Source of the DNA: JALYNX01 sp963749415
GTDB lineage: Bacteria; Actinomycetota; Acidimicrobiia; Spongiisociales; ZC4RG35
Assembly (NCBI GenBank): GCA_963749415.1
Contig: CAVVMG010000001.1
Coordinates: 2,480,001-2,544,000 of the forward strand
Length of the DNA: 64,000 bases
Direction of reading: 5' to 3'
Shown piece after piece: positions 34,065-43,999 of the stretch. Numbering within the stretch: position 1 is the first letter of the stretch; every line of letters begins with the position of its first letter. The translations under genes and the position numbers were made by a program. The notes beneath the pieces were generated by a model that was not told the DNA's origin, ran no database searches, and saw only the letters and a program-made list of their open reading frames with translations.

Positions 34065-36267
34065 TCAGACGTTGATCCGCTCCAGTTCGGCGTCGACGTC
34101 GATATGACCCTCGACCGAAACGTTCGGAATCCACTCCAACCACTTCGGGAAGTACCAGTTCCAGTCCCCGAGCAGCTTCATCGAAGCCGGGACCAGGATC
34201 GATCGCACCACCGTGGCATCGAGCAGCACGGCGATGGCGAGTCCGAACCCCAATTGCTGGAAGGAGACGAGACGCCCGGCGGCAAAGCCGGCGAAGACCG
34301 CGACCATGATCACCGCGGCGCCGGTGATCAGCGATCCGGTGGTGCGGAGCCCGAAGGCGACGGAATCGGTGTTCTTCCTCGTCTGGTCGTAGCGCTCTTT
34401 GATTCTCGACAGCAAGAAGACGTGATAGTCCATGGAAAGCCCAAACAGCACCGAGAACAACATCAGCGGCAACCAGGCCTCGATCACCTCCACCTGTTCG
34501 AATCCGAGGAACTCGCCGATGCTCTTCATCCACTCCGGGCCGGCATCGGTCTGGAACATGGCAACCACCAGGCCATAGGCGGCGCCGACCGACAACAGGT
34601 TCATGATGATCGCCTTCGCCGGGATCACGATCGAGCGGAAGGCGACGAGCAACAGCAGGAAGCTGAGCCCGAGTACGACCGCGAAAACGATCGGGGTGTA
34701 CTGGTCGATCTGGCCGAGTAGATCGACGGTGATCGCGGTCTCCCCGCCGACGAAAACCTCGGTGCCAGGGGCTGCGGCGGCGGGAACGATGTCGGCCCGA
34801 AGGTTGAGTCACTGCATCCTGGGAGGCGATCGAGTTCACGTCACCCAGCAGTTGCACGGACAGTATGGACAGCGTCCCGGTCGAGGCCGGATCCACGTTG
34901 AAGGCCCCGTAACCGCCATCGGCAGCGATCTCGGCCTGGAGCGATTCCATCGTCGCCGCGACGTCTTCACCGGTGACCACGACTTCTACCGGTGAGGTGA
35001 GCCCGCCGGAGAACTCGGTGGTCAGGATCTCAAAGGCTTCCTTGGACTCGAGTCCGTCGGGAAGGGTGGATACCCCATTGAGCCCTCCGTTCATCGAGAA
35101 CATGCTGCTCGCAGCTAGAAGCAGCACACCGGCAGACAGAACCAGGCTGATCACCGGTCGGCCCATCACCGCCCTCGTCCAGCGCTCCCAGAAGCGCCCG
35201 GCTTCGTCCGGTGCCCGCCGGCGCCGGACTCGCAACGACTCGATCCGGTCACCCATCAAGGACAGGACCGCAGGAAGCAGGGTCATGGAGGCGAGGACCG
35301 CCACGACCACCACCAGGATGGCCCCGATCCCGAGGGCCCGGAACAAGGTGTTGGGCAGGATCAGCATCCCGATCAGGGCCAGGACGACGGTGAGCCCGGA
35401 GAAGAACACGGCTCTGGTGGCGGTGGCTCCGGCACGTTCGATGGCGACGAGCTTTTCGAACCCGTGGCCACGCTCCTCCCTGTAACGGGAAACGATGAAC
35501 AACGAGTAGTCGATGCCGACCGCCAGCCCGATCATCGTGATCATGTTGGTGATGAAGAAGCTGAGGTCGAAGAGCTGGCCGACCAGTGCGGCCAACCCCA
35601 TGGCGATGGCGATGGCGACGACAGCGAGGATGATCGGGATCACACCGGCGACCACAGAGCCAAAGACCCATACCAGGACCACGAGGGCGACCCCGATTCC
35701 GATGGTCTCCCCCAATCTGAGGTCCTCTTCGGCAATTCGATTGAAGTCGTTCATCAGTGTCGCCGGGCCGGCCACGAGGGCTCTGATCCCATCAGGGGCC
35801 TCCACGCCGGCGACGGTCTCGTGAAGCAGATCGGCGTGGTCGCCGATCAGATCGGTGTCGTCACTGGCGATCACAACGGGGAGGAGCGCGGAGCGTCCGG
35901 ACTCGGAAACTGGCCCGGTTTCCTCGAGATAGGAGCCGACGCTGACCACCACCTCGGGACCGAGGCTGCTGATGGACGTCTGAAGCTCGGTGACGTAAGC
36001 GACGTACTCGGGGTCGCCCACGTTGGCGGTGTCCGAAGTGACCACCACGAATTCGGTGTCGGGGGTCTCCCCTCGCAGTTCGGTGACGAGGTCGGCCGCT
36101 ATCAGCGACTCGGGCTCGTCGGTGAAGGTGATCGATGTGGTCAAGGCACCGGCGAGCAGTTGCGAAGACACGATTGCGGCGGTCACCAGGAGGACCACCC
36201 AGACGAGCACCGTCCTCCACGGTCGTCTGGCACTCGCCCTGGCCAGAGTTTCGGTCCCCAGTGACAT
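34065..36267 (-). CDS. MMPL/RND-family transporter (one frameshift)
   Basis: The joined product is about 733 residues. It has two halves, each with a large extracellular loop and a bundle of six membrane helices: GETIGIGVALVVLVWVFGSVVAGVIPI and IGLAVGIDYSLFIVSRYREERG in the first, and LLLLVAFRSIVIPAKAIIMNLLSVGAAYGLVV and LFGLSMDYHVFLLSRIKERYDQ in the second. The two Asp-Tyr motifs (GIDYSLF, SMDYHVF) are the proton-relay signature of MMPL proteins. The frame breaks near 34805 after DVNSIASQDAVTQ. The start ATG 36267 has AAGGAG upstream. It is controlled by the divergent TetR. Export of lipids or drugs is typical for the family. Confidence 0.88.
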
Positions 36268-36298
36268 CTCGTCTCCTTGACTGTGATCGCTGACTGCC

Positions 36299-36320
36299 TA
36301 CACTGTAAGTGTACGGTGTA
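36299..36320. promoter_or_regulatory. Predicted TetR operator between MMPL and tetR
   Basis: Inverted arms TACACTGTA and TACGGTGTA (one mismatch) are separated by 4 bases. The site lies 31 bases upstream of the MMPL start and about 70 bases upstream of the TetR start. Position and symmetry fit a local TetR operator. Confidence 0.65.
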
Positions 36321-36387
36321 AGCACTGTCAAGGCGAACCCGTTCTCCCCGTCCTCCATCGGGAGCGATCGTGACTTACGATGTAGAC

Positions 36388-37029
36388 ATGTCGATGACCG
36401 AGACCCGCATCCCGCTCACCCGGGAGCGGATCATCGACGCCGCGGTCGCATTTGCCGATACCCACGGCATCGAGGAGCTGTCGATGCGCCGGCTCGGAGC
36501 CGGACTCGGGGTGGAGGCGATGTCCCTCTACAACCACGTCGCCAACAAGGACGAGATCCTGGATGGGATGATCGACAAGGTGTTCTCTTCGGTGCCGCTC
36601 CCCGATCCCGCTGAGGACTGGCGGGTCTCGATTCCGAAGACGGGCCTCGCCGCCATGGAGCAGTTCACAATCCACCCCTGGATCGTGAACCTCCTCATGC
36701 AACGGGGGAACTACGGGAACGCGTCCCTGACGTTCATGAACCAGGTGCTGGGAATCCTGCGCAGCGCCGGCTTCGACGACGATGAGACCCACCACGCGTG
36801 GCAGATGCTGGCCTCACACACCATGGGCTACGCCTTCCAGTCCGCCTCAGGGCCGCCACATACGAAGGAGTTCGAAGGACGTGAAGAGGAGCTGGCCCGG
36901 CTCGGCGACCTCTACCCACATGTCGCCGCACTCGCCCCTCTCCTCGCCGGATGCGAGTTCGAGGAGGAGTACGCGTACGGGTTGAAGATCATCATCAGCG
37001 GGCTCGAAGCCCGTCTCGGTTCGAGCTAG
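36388..37029 (+). CDS. TetR-family regulator (TetR_C_1 type), MMPL-associated
   Basis: The protein, about 213 residues from ATG 36388, has the TetR helix-turn-helix (ERIIDAAVAFADTHGIEELSMRRLGAGLGVEAMSLYNHVANKDEIL, about residues 12-56) with the GVEAMSLYNHV recognition helix of the tetracycline-repressor-like subgroup. A longer frame begins at GTG 36370. TACGAT at 36376-36381 with ATG 36388 at the right distance suggests a leaderless start (inference). It is divergent from the MMPL exporter across the predicted operator and should repress it. The ligand is unknown. Confidence 0.87.
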   Translation: MSMTETRIPLTRERIIDAAVAFADTHGIEELSMRRLGAGLGVEAMSLYNHVANKDEILDGMIDKVFSSVPLPDPAEDWRVSIPKTGLAAMEQFTIHPWIVNLLMQRGNYGNASLTFMNQVLGILRSAGFDDDETHHAWQMLASHTMGYAFQSASGPPHTKEFEGREEELARLGDLYPHVAALAPLLAGCEFEEEYAYGLKIIISGLEARLGSS

Positions 37030-39033
37030 CGCCAGTCGACCAGCGCCACCTCGACTGGCTCCGCGATCCCCTTCAATTCGACGACGCGGGGCTCAGAGGT
37101 GGTCACTTTCATCTCGCCCGCGGCTTCGAGCGTTGCTCGGGTGACGGCAATCTCCTCACCACTGGCTATGGCTCCGACCCGGGCGGCGGCGTGGACACCC
37201 TGGCCCCGATAGTCGACGCCTTCGCGTGTCACCTCGGCGTGGTGGATCCCGATGCGGACGGAGAGAGCGAAGCCGGTCTCATGACGATGATCGGCCAGTT
37301 TTCGCTGCACCGATACCGCAGCAGTGATTGCGTCAGAGGCCTGGTCGAAGGCGACGAAGAAGCCGTCCCCGGTGTGGCTCACAACCTCGCCTCGGTGGCC
37401 GGCAAATAGCGAGCGCAGCTCTCGATCGTGCCACTGCAAAAGCTCCTCCCAAGCCTCGTCACCGATCAACCCGACGAGGTCCGTGGAGGTGACGATGTCG
37501 GTGAACATCAGGGTCTTGGTGACGCGGGTCCGTTCCGCATCGGCCCCCCTCGATTCGTAGAGGAGCTCCTCGACTCTCTTGAGGTCGGGCGCGGCGCCGA
37601 GGCGCATGAACGTGGAGCGCGCTGCTCCCAACTCCATCCGGGCTGATCCCACGTCGCCGGCGGCTGCCTTCGCCTCGCCGAGGAGCATCCGGACGCGAGC
37701 GGTTTCGTATGGGAAGTCGACATCCTTCCAGCGCCTCCACGCCCGTTCCAGGTGCTCGGCGGCCTCCTCGACTTCACCCTGATGTAGGGCGAGCTCACCT
37801 TTGGCGGTGAGGAGAGCCGCTTCGAAGGCGGGGCGCTCGAACTCGCGTGTGATCATCTCCAACTCATTGATGGCAGCCCCGGCGGTTTCAAGGTCATCCC
37901 GGGCGATGGCCACCTCGATCTGGGCCGGGAGGAGACCGGCCCGCGCCAACATGTTGCCTCCCGTGGCTTGTTTGAGAGCACGCGTCAGGGAGGCCGCCGC
38001 CTCGTTCGCATCGCCACGGGCCAGCATCAGGAGGGCGAGACCGGGGTGAGGGCTGTGCCCGCTCTCATATGCCATGAAGAAGGCCTCCTCCGCCCCCACG
38101 AAATCTCCGGTTCGGAACCTGACTTCACCGATCTCGTAGTAAGCGATGCCGACACCGTCGGCGATGTGGTAGCGCTCGAGCTGCGCACATGCCGCTCGAG
38201 CATCGCTCTCTGCCTCGGTCCAGTTGCCGTGTAGTCGCTTCAACTCGGCGCGATGCACCGAACAGATCCCCGTGTATCCGGTGACCGAGTTTCGGATCAT
38301 CCAACGATCAGCCTCTTCGGTCCACTCTCCAGCCCTTTGGAAGTCGGCCATGGCGCGGCATGCTGAGATGGTTTGGCAATAGATGTCGCTGGCAACACGC
38401 AGGTTGAGCGTGCCCGAGACCGCGGCAGCGGTGGCCTCGTCCATCAGTGCCAGGCCCTCTCGCCAATGACCACCGGCAATCAGAGCCGTGCCTTTGAGCG
38501 CCAGGGCCTGCGTCTCGGCGTCACGGTTTCCCAGGCGATGAGCCAGAGCCAGCGTCTCGTCGGCGAGATCTATGGTCCGCCGCGACGTCGCCCTCGATGA
38601 ACATGGTCCGGATCATCTCCAGGACCTTGAGCCAGGCATGCACCGTCGACTCCGGTTCTCCCTCCAAGAGTCGCTGTGCATGTGCCACCCAGCCGGCCAC
38701 TATCGATCCCGCGTTGCGTCGAGTCGCTAGATAGGCGAGCAAGGCGGCCACGCCGGCGGCCTGAGTGCGTGATCCTTGATCGACATAGCCTGCAAACGCT
38801 CGCTCCAGGACGTCCACGGTTTCATCTGGGTTGCCGGACCACCACGCAGCGTCTGCGAGGAGCTCCAGGTCCTGTGGGGAGAGCGGCTCCTCTTGGTCGA
38901 TGTCACGAAATGCCTCGACCGCCTCCATCCAGGCGCGGCGTTCGACTGCCTTCCTCGCAACATCGACGGTTTGAGTCAAAACCACCTCACCCTGGATATC
39001 GCGCCGGATATTAGGGACAGCGTTTCCTAGCAA
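37026..39033 (-). CDS. TPR protein with C-terminal class III adenylate/guanylate cyclase (one frameshift)
   Basis: The N-terminal part (from about 39033; a TTG at 38979 with GAGGTGG is another possible start) has TPR-like helices (RKAVERRAWMEAVEAFRDI, YLATRRNAGSIVAGWVAHAQRLL). The frame breaks near 38575-38585 and resumes as IDLADETLALAHRLGNRDAETQALA. More TPR-like pairs follow, and then the cyclase domain over the last about 170 residues: TLMFTDIVTSTDL with metal Asp, SHTGDGFFVAF with the second metal Asp, and VDYRGQGVHAAARV. The whole is about 665 residues. It makes cAMP or cGMP in response to a signal sensed by the helical part. A 4-base overlap with the convergent tetR occurs at its end. 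Confidence 0.85.
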
Positions 39034-39055
39034 GCCGGGGCGGTAGGTTCAGCCC

Positions 39056-40146
39056 ATGCCTGAAGTGATGGCCAACCCGTGGCGATCGGTCGGCCTTCCC
39101 GAGTTCGATTTGCCGATGCCGAGCGTCGACCCATCACCGGTCCTCGAGCTGCTGGGTCGGTGCCCGAGTGCCGCGGAGACCCCCCTCGCCGACTCCCAAT
39201 CCCTTGCCGACGTTGTTGGCGTCGACCGACTCTGGCTCAAGGACGAATCACGACGAATGGGACTGGGCAGCTTCAAGGCCCTGGGTGCGGCCTATGTGAT
39301 CGCCGCCGAAGCACAACGCCGGCTGGCTGGAGCTACCTGGCCGGAGAGTGTTGGTGAAATGCTCGTCGATGTCACATATGTAACCGCGAGCGCCGGGAAT
39401 CACGGAATGTCGGTGGCGGCGGGAGCAAAAGTCTTCGGTGCCACCGCGGTGGTGGTTCTGGCCGAAGCGGTTCCCGAGAGCTTCGCCGCCCGGCTTCGGG
39501 CACTCGGCGCGACGGTGGTCAGGGAGGGGTTCGACTACGAGGCGAGCATGAAGGTAGCAATCGGGCTTGCCGCCTCGGAAGGCTGGTCCCTGCTCTCCGA
39601 CTCCTCCTGGCCCGGGTACACCGAGATCCCGCGCCAGGTGATGGAGGGCTTTCTGGTGATGGGTGCAGAAGCGGCTGACCAGCTGGAGGCCTTCGCCGAG
39701 CTACCGACCCACATCTTCCTCCAGGCCGGAGTCGGGTGCATGGCCGCTTCGATTGCGGCCTATGCCCGCCACCGGTGGGGGGACCAACCGGTGATCGTGG
39801 TCGTAGAGCCCGACCGGGCCGCATGCCTGATGGCAAGCATCCGAGCAGGAAGGGCGGTGCGGAGCGACGGTCCGGTGTCCAGCATGGGTCGACTCGACGC
39901 CAAGGAGCCCTCGACGCTCGCCCTGGCTGCGCTGGCATAGGACGCCGACTTCTTCGTCACCATCAGCGACGAGGAAGCGGAGAGACGGTGGCCCTCCTGG
40001 GAGACCACGGGTCCAATCCACACCCTCCGGAGTGGCAGGCATGTGCCGCCGCAAATTGGGCCGGAGCGGAGCGATCGACGCTCGAGCTCGATGGGAACAG
40101 TCGGGTCCTGGCCTTCGTCACGGAAGGCCCGGAAGTCCCCTCCTGA
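39056..40146 (+). pseudogene. Diaminopropionate ammonia-lyase-like PLP enzyme (in-frame stop and frameshift)
   Basis: The first part (294 codons) has the fold-type II PLP pattern: RLWLKDESRRMGLGSFKALGAAY with the PLP lysine in SFKALG, TYVTASAGNHGMSVAAGAKVFG, FLQAGVGCMAAS and GPVSSMGRLDAKEPS. This matches diaminopropionate ammonia-lyase (DpaL/YgeX). A TAG at 39938-39940 ends the frame, but DADFFVTISDEEAE continues after it. A frame change near 39995 then gives ETVALLGDHGSNPHPPEW and NSRVLAFVTEGPEVPS to the stop at 40146. The restored length is about 363 residues. Two faults in 60 bases could be errors or real decay. The enzyme would deaminate 2,3-diaminopropionate to pyruvate and ammonia. Confidence 0.75.
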
Positions 40147-40165
40147 ACCGGCGTACCATCAGGTC

Positions 40166-40546
40166 ATGACCAAGAGTGACCTACAGAGCTGGCTCGACCG
40201 TTACATCCGGGCCTGGCGAACGAACACCGCCGAGTCCATCGAGGAGCTGTTCACCGAGGACGCGGTCTATCGATGGCACCCATATGACGATGGTGAGGAG
40301 ATGGTCACCGGCCGTGACGGCATCGTCGCCGCCTGGCTAGAGGACCAGGACGATCCAGACAAATGGGAGGCGGTCTACGAGGCGTGGGCCGTCGATGGCG
40401 ATCGCGGTGTGGGGATCGGGACCAGTCGGTACTTGGCCACCGCTGACGATCCGGAGCGCACCTACCACAATTGCTTCTTGATGAGGTTCGCCGACGACGG
40501 CAGATGCTCGGAGTTCACCGAGTACTTCATGCTTCAGCCTGATTGA
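40166..40546 (+). CDS. SnoaL/NTF2-like protein
   Basis: ATG 40166 is preceded by CATCAGGTC. The 126-residue protein has an NTF2-like pattern: LQSWLDRYIRAWRTNTAESIEELFTEDAVYRWHPYD, then GRDGIVAAWLEDQDDPDKWEAVYEAWAVDGDRGVGIGTSRYL and a C-terminal MRFADDGRCSEFTEYFML. This group is often annotated as nuclear transport factor 2 family protein; no substrate can be assigned. It stands 19 bases after the ammonia-lyase gene. The frame is intact. Confidence 0.85.
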   Translation: MTKSDLQSWLDRYIRAWRTNTAESIEELFTEDAVYRWHPYDDGEEMVTGRDGIVAAWLEDQDDPDKWEAVYEAWAVDGDRGVGIGTSRYLATADDPERTYHNCFLMRFADDGRCSEFTEYFMLQPD

Positions 40547-40586
40547 GGCTGCCGTCGGCGCCCGCGCCAGGCGCACATCGTCGGGG

Positions 40587-41754
40587 TCATCGTGGCGTAG
40601 CCACACTGCGATCCCGGCTAGCGATCGGGGCGAGAAGTAGAAGGACCATCACGGTGAGCATCACCTTTGCCCCCCAGCCGGTGAGACCAACGGCCAGCAT
40701 CGGCCGCCGCGCTGAACAGCATGACCCGCTCCGCCATTCGATAGATCTCTGGCTGGGTCGAGCGGACCTCGAGGGTTCGGTCACGAGCGCCGCCAACGCG
40801 ATGTCGCCGTGGCCAGCGTGCCCACCAACAGCCATCGACCTCGACTGGACAACGGCGTCAAGCTGTTCTCGACCGTGTTGAGCACGCCGGCGCCTCCGGC
40901 GGCGATCGCCACGAGCAATGGGAAATGCAGGTAGAGCCAGAGCTGGGTGAAGCGAGAGATGGGGGCGTTGATGCGAAATCAGGTCGAAGTAGATCCACCA
41001 CAGCCCGATCGCCACCAGGACACCCAGAAGCCCGACGATGACGCCATCGACTTCGAGAGGGTCGATATCTGCCATCCCATTGATGGCGCCGACGATCACC
41101 TCACCGAGGACGATGATCACGAACAGCCCCATCCGCTCGATCAGCGACGGGGTCACGGCGATGACGGCGTCCCCACCCTGGCTCTCCGGTGGCTGCCAGC
41201 GATTCATCGCGACCACGTAGCCGGCGCTTTCGGTGACCAGGGCCAGCGGCCCAAATCCAATAGCGACCGGGCCCCTCCACCGCAGCACTTGCCCAGAACA
41301 GGATCGCGCCCAGGAAATAGGCCGCGGAGTACGGGTTGGAAGCCAGACGATGGCTGGGGTCGTGGAGACCGGTCCGAAACCAGATGATCGCGAGCAGCAA
41401 GCTGTTGAACCCATATGCGATGGCGAACCCACTCGAGCCGGGCCCCGGGACGTCGGCGGCGAACACCGCCATGACCGCCACCGTGAGCATCTGGGTGAAG
41501 GTGAACACCCGGACGCTGATGTCGTTGGTCCCGTGGAGGTCGTAGTAGAAGGTGCCGTTGATCCATGAGGACCACACCGCATAGAAGAGGAATACGAACC
41601 AGCCCACTCCGGACCATGACGGGTGCTCGGCCAGTCGATGGGCGAGCTGGGCGATGAGGACGACAAAGACGAGATCGAAGAACAGCTCGAGGAACGTGAC
41701 CCTCCGATCCGCGGGCCGGTCCTCGAATCGGGCCGGCGGGTGCCACATTCTCAT
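40587..41754 (-). CDS. LtrA-family membrane protein (low temperature requirement A; several frameshifts)
   Basis: From ATG 41754 the sequence has the LtrA start RVTFLELFFDLVFVVLIAQLAHRL, then SWINGTFYYDLHGTNDISVRVFTFTQML. Later helices lie in other frames: VAIGFGPLALVTESAGYVVAMNRW, LIERMGLFVIIVLGEVIVGAI, RINAPISRFTQLWLYLHFPLLVAIAAGGAG and a final KVMLTVMVLLLLAPI. At least four frame changes occur, near 41270, 40980, 40795 and 40710. The restored protein of about 385 residues is normal for the family. LtrA proteins are multi-pass membrane proteins of uncertain function. It is the last gene of the SRPBCC-DUF1992-LLM operon. Confidence 0.78.
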
Positions 41755-42813
41755 GAAGGCAGCGATCCGGGCACCGGCCGAAGCCTGCGACCCGGCGTTG
41801 ACCAACGGGGCCACCTTGGTTCCCAGCAGTTCGATGGCTCTGAGCACTTTGTCGTGGGGGAGGGTTCCGACGCTGATGTGGAGCATGAACCTCTGGATTC
41901 CGAGCACCTCCTCCATGCGGAGGATCTTGGTGGCGACAGTTTCGACGTCGCCAAACACCAGAGACCCTTCCGGGGCGCGCATCATGTCGAACTGCTGGCG
42001 GGTCATCGGCCCCCATCCCCGCTCCCGTCCGATCTTGTTCATCGCCACCGCGTAGGAGGGGTAGTACTCGTCTGCCGCCCGGTCCGGGTCGTCGCTGATG
42101 TAGCCGTGAGCGTGCACTGCCAGGGGAACCTGGGCCGGGTCGAACCCGGATTCGGCCAGCGTCCGTCGATGCAGGTCGGCGAAGAAGGCAAAGCGATCGG
42201 GGCTGCCCCCGATGATGGCCAGGGCAACCGGGAGCCCCCGGGTGGCCGCCCGAATGATCGATTCCGGGGTGCCGCCAACCCCGACCCAGATCGGGAAGGG
42301 ATCCTGCTCCGGGCGGGGATAGATGGCCTGGTCGTTGATCGGAGGTCGGTGTTTCCCGGACCAGGTGAGGCGCTCGTTGTCCCTGATCGCAAGAAGAAGG
42401 TCGAGTTTCTCGCTGAACAGCTCGTCGTAGTCGGACAGCGAGTACCCGAAGAGAGGAAAGGACTCGACGAATGAGCCCCGGCCTACCAGGAGCTCGGCGC
42501 GGCCCGAGGAGACCAGGTCGAGAGTGGCGAAGTCCTGGAAGGTGCGCACCGGATCGGCCGAGCTGAGGATGATCACGGCCGGGGTGAGCCTGATTCGTGA
42601 GGTCTTGCCTGCTGCCGCGGCGAGGACGACTGCAGGGGCCGACGCCGCGAAGTCTGGGCGGTGGTGCTCCCCGACCCCGTAGACCTCGAGGCCGACCTCT
42701 TCGGCGAGGACTATCTCATCGAGCACCTGCGTGAGCCGTTCCCCATGACTGAGCTGTTGTCCTGTGAGCGGATCCGGGTAGGTCTCGGCGAACGTCGTGA
42801 TTCCGAGTTCCAT
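41751..42813 (-). CDS. LLM-class (F420- or flavin-dependent) oxidoreductase
   Basis: From ATG 42813 the protein, about 353 residues, begins ELGITTFAETYPDP and has the luciferase-like barrel pattern: EEVGLEVYGVGEHHRPDF, FATLDLVSSGRAELLVGRGSFVESF and PEQDPFPIWVGVGGTPESIIRAA. The group uses F420 or FMN to oxidise or reduce small molecules. In the sequence as given, the frame runs on without stop into the LtrA gene. A one-base shift in the last 20 codons would place a TGA at 41753-41751, overlapping the LtrA ATG as ATGA. I therefore read two genes, not a fusion. It starts 1 base after the DUF1992 stop. Confidence 0.85.
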
Positions 42814-42814
42814 G

Positions 42815-43045
42815 TCATGTCCGATTTCGATCGTGCCGTGCGTCCCCGACAGGTCTCTCGGCTTTGGTGCTGTTCCCATCGAGATTCCGCCTCAGCCAGC
42901 TGCGAACCCACCACAGCTCGTCGTCCCAGGTCCCGGCTCCGGGCAGCGGCTTGCCTTCACCGGGCAGGCCCTCGAACTCCCCGGCCTCAATCGCCTCCCG
43001 GATCAGTCGCTCGGCCAAGGTCTCGTAGCGATCATCGGGGCTCAT
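42815..43045 (-). CDS. DUF1992 (DnaJ-homologue subfamily C member 28-like) protein
   Basis: The 76-residue protein has the DUF1992 pattern: YETLAERLIREAIEAGEFEGLPGEGKPL followed by WWVRSWLRRN. The family also appears at the C-terminus of DNAJC28-like proteins; its function is unknown. Its ATG at 43045 overlaps the stop of the SRPBCC gene (ATGA), and its stop is 1 base from the LLM start. This shows a tightly coupled operon. Confidence 0.9.
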   Translation of the reverse strand: MSPDDRYETLAERLIREAIEAGEFEGLPGEGKPLPGAGTWDDELWWVRSWLRRNLDGNSTKAERPVGDARHDRNRT

Positions 43046-43488
43046 CGGGTGGCCATGTGCTTCGCCAGGCGTTCGAACTGATCGCGGAAGACACGGCGAG
43101 CCAGCGCCGGGTACACCCATCTCGCCAGTCCCGGCCGACGCTTGAAAGTGGCGCGGGTGACCTGAGTGATCCTCGAGCCGGCCCCTTCTGGTTCGACCGT
43201 GATCGTGATGATCCGTTCCTGGAAGTTGTCGTCCGCTTTCCAGATGATCGACCTCTCTCCAAGCTCCACAACCTCGATATCGACATCGAACTGCATCCGC
43301 TCCTGACGGGGCCGATCAAGATGCTGGTGGAAGCGAAACTGCGCCCCAACCTCCACCCCATCGCCGGACAGCTGATCGACGGTCTCCACGTTGGGACACC
43401 ACAACGGGTCCTTGCGGGTATCCGAGACAACGACGAATAGCTCATCGGGATCGGCCGGGATCAGAGCAGACACGGTGATCGGTCGCAT
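43042..43488 (-). CDS. SRPBCC-family (polyketide cyclase/START-like) protein
   Basis: The 148-residue protein has the SRPBCC pattern: VSALIPADPDELFVVVSDTRKDPLWCPNVETV, then RMQFDVDIEVVELGERSIIWKADD and SRITQVTRATFKRRPGLARWV. A long C-terminal helix (ARRVFRDQFERLAKHM) closes the ligand cavity. Such proteins bind hydrophobic ligands or catalyse cyclisations; no substrate can be assigned. It is the first gene of the SRPBCC-DUF1992-LLM-LtrA operon and diverges from a GNAT gene 41 bases away. Confidence 0.87.
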   Translation of the reverse strand: MRPITVSALIPADPDELFVVVSDTRKDPLWCPNVETVDQLSGDGVEVGAQFRFHQHLDRPRQERMQFDVDIEVVELGERSIIWKADDNFQERIITITVEPEGAGSRITQVTRATFKRRPGLARWVYPALARRVFRDQFERLAKHMATR

Positions 43489-43529
43489 TGCTGTGGCCAG
43501 ACGACACCTCCTTCCGCGGGATCGTATCT

Positions 43530-43907
43530 ATGGTCACCGGAGGTAGGAGCAAGCACATCGACGACACGAACACGACCGAGACCTCTCTCGACCTCGAGAT
43601 CCACGACGACAAAGAGAACCACCGCTATGTCGTGGCGGTCGACGGCACGCCGGTGGGTCACGCCGTCTATCACCTCCGCGGTGACCGTCACATCTTCGTG
43701 CACACCGAAGTGGACGACGCCTACGAAGGAAAAGGCGTTGCTTCTGCCCTCGCCCGCGCCGCGCTCGACGACGTCGCGGCCCAGGGCGGAAAGGTCGTCC
43801 CCCTCTGCCCGTTCATTTCGGCGTGGATCGACCGCCATCCCGAATACCGATCCCTGGTCGATCAGACGCTGCTCGATCGAATCAACGGCAAGCCGGGCGA
43901 CTCCTAA
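43530..43907 (+). CDS. GNAT-family N-acetyltransferase (YjdJ-like)
   Basis: From ATG 43530 the 125-residue protein has the short GNAT form: RYVVAVDGTPVGHAVYHLRGDRHIFVHTEVDDAYEGKGVASALARAALDDVAAQGGKVVPLCPFISAWIDRHPEY spans the whole core (about 30-105). EVDDAYEGKGVASAL is the acetyl-CoA loop, and CPFISAWIDRHPEY is the hallmark of the YjdJ/At-NAT subgroup. The acceptor is unknown. It lies between the SRPBCC operon and lon. Confidence 0.92.
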   Translation: MVTGGRSKHIDDTNTTETSLDLEIHDDKENHRYVVAVDGTPVGHAVYHLRGDRHIFVHTEVDDAYEGKGVASALARAALDDVAAQGGKVVPLCPFISAWIDRHPEYRSLVDQTLLDRINGKPGDS

Positions 43908-43999
43908 AACCTGAGTCTGCCTTGCTCATATCGCGGGAATACGGGGGTCGGGTGCAAGGTTGATCCGGAATCACCTGCTATTAAAGGAACTCGGCCGAA

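Noticed and set aside
39938..39940. TAG read as an amino acid (pyrrolysine-like recoding) in the ammonia-lyase gene
   Set aside because: A frame change follows within 60 bases and no supporting signal exists. An error or decay explains both.
41101..42879. A single 592-residue LLM-LtrA fusion protein
   Set aside because: LtrA continues in several other frames, and a one-base change gives the normal ATGA junction, so two genes are more likely.
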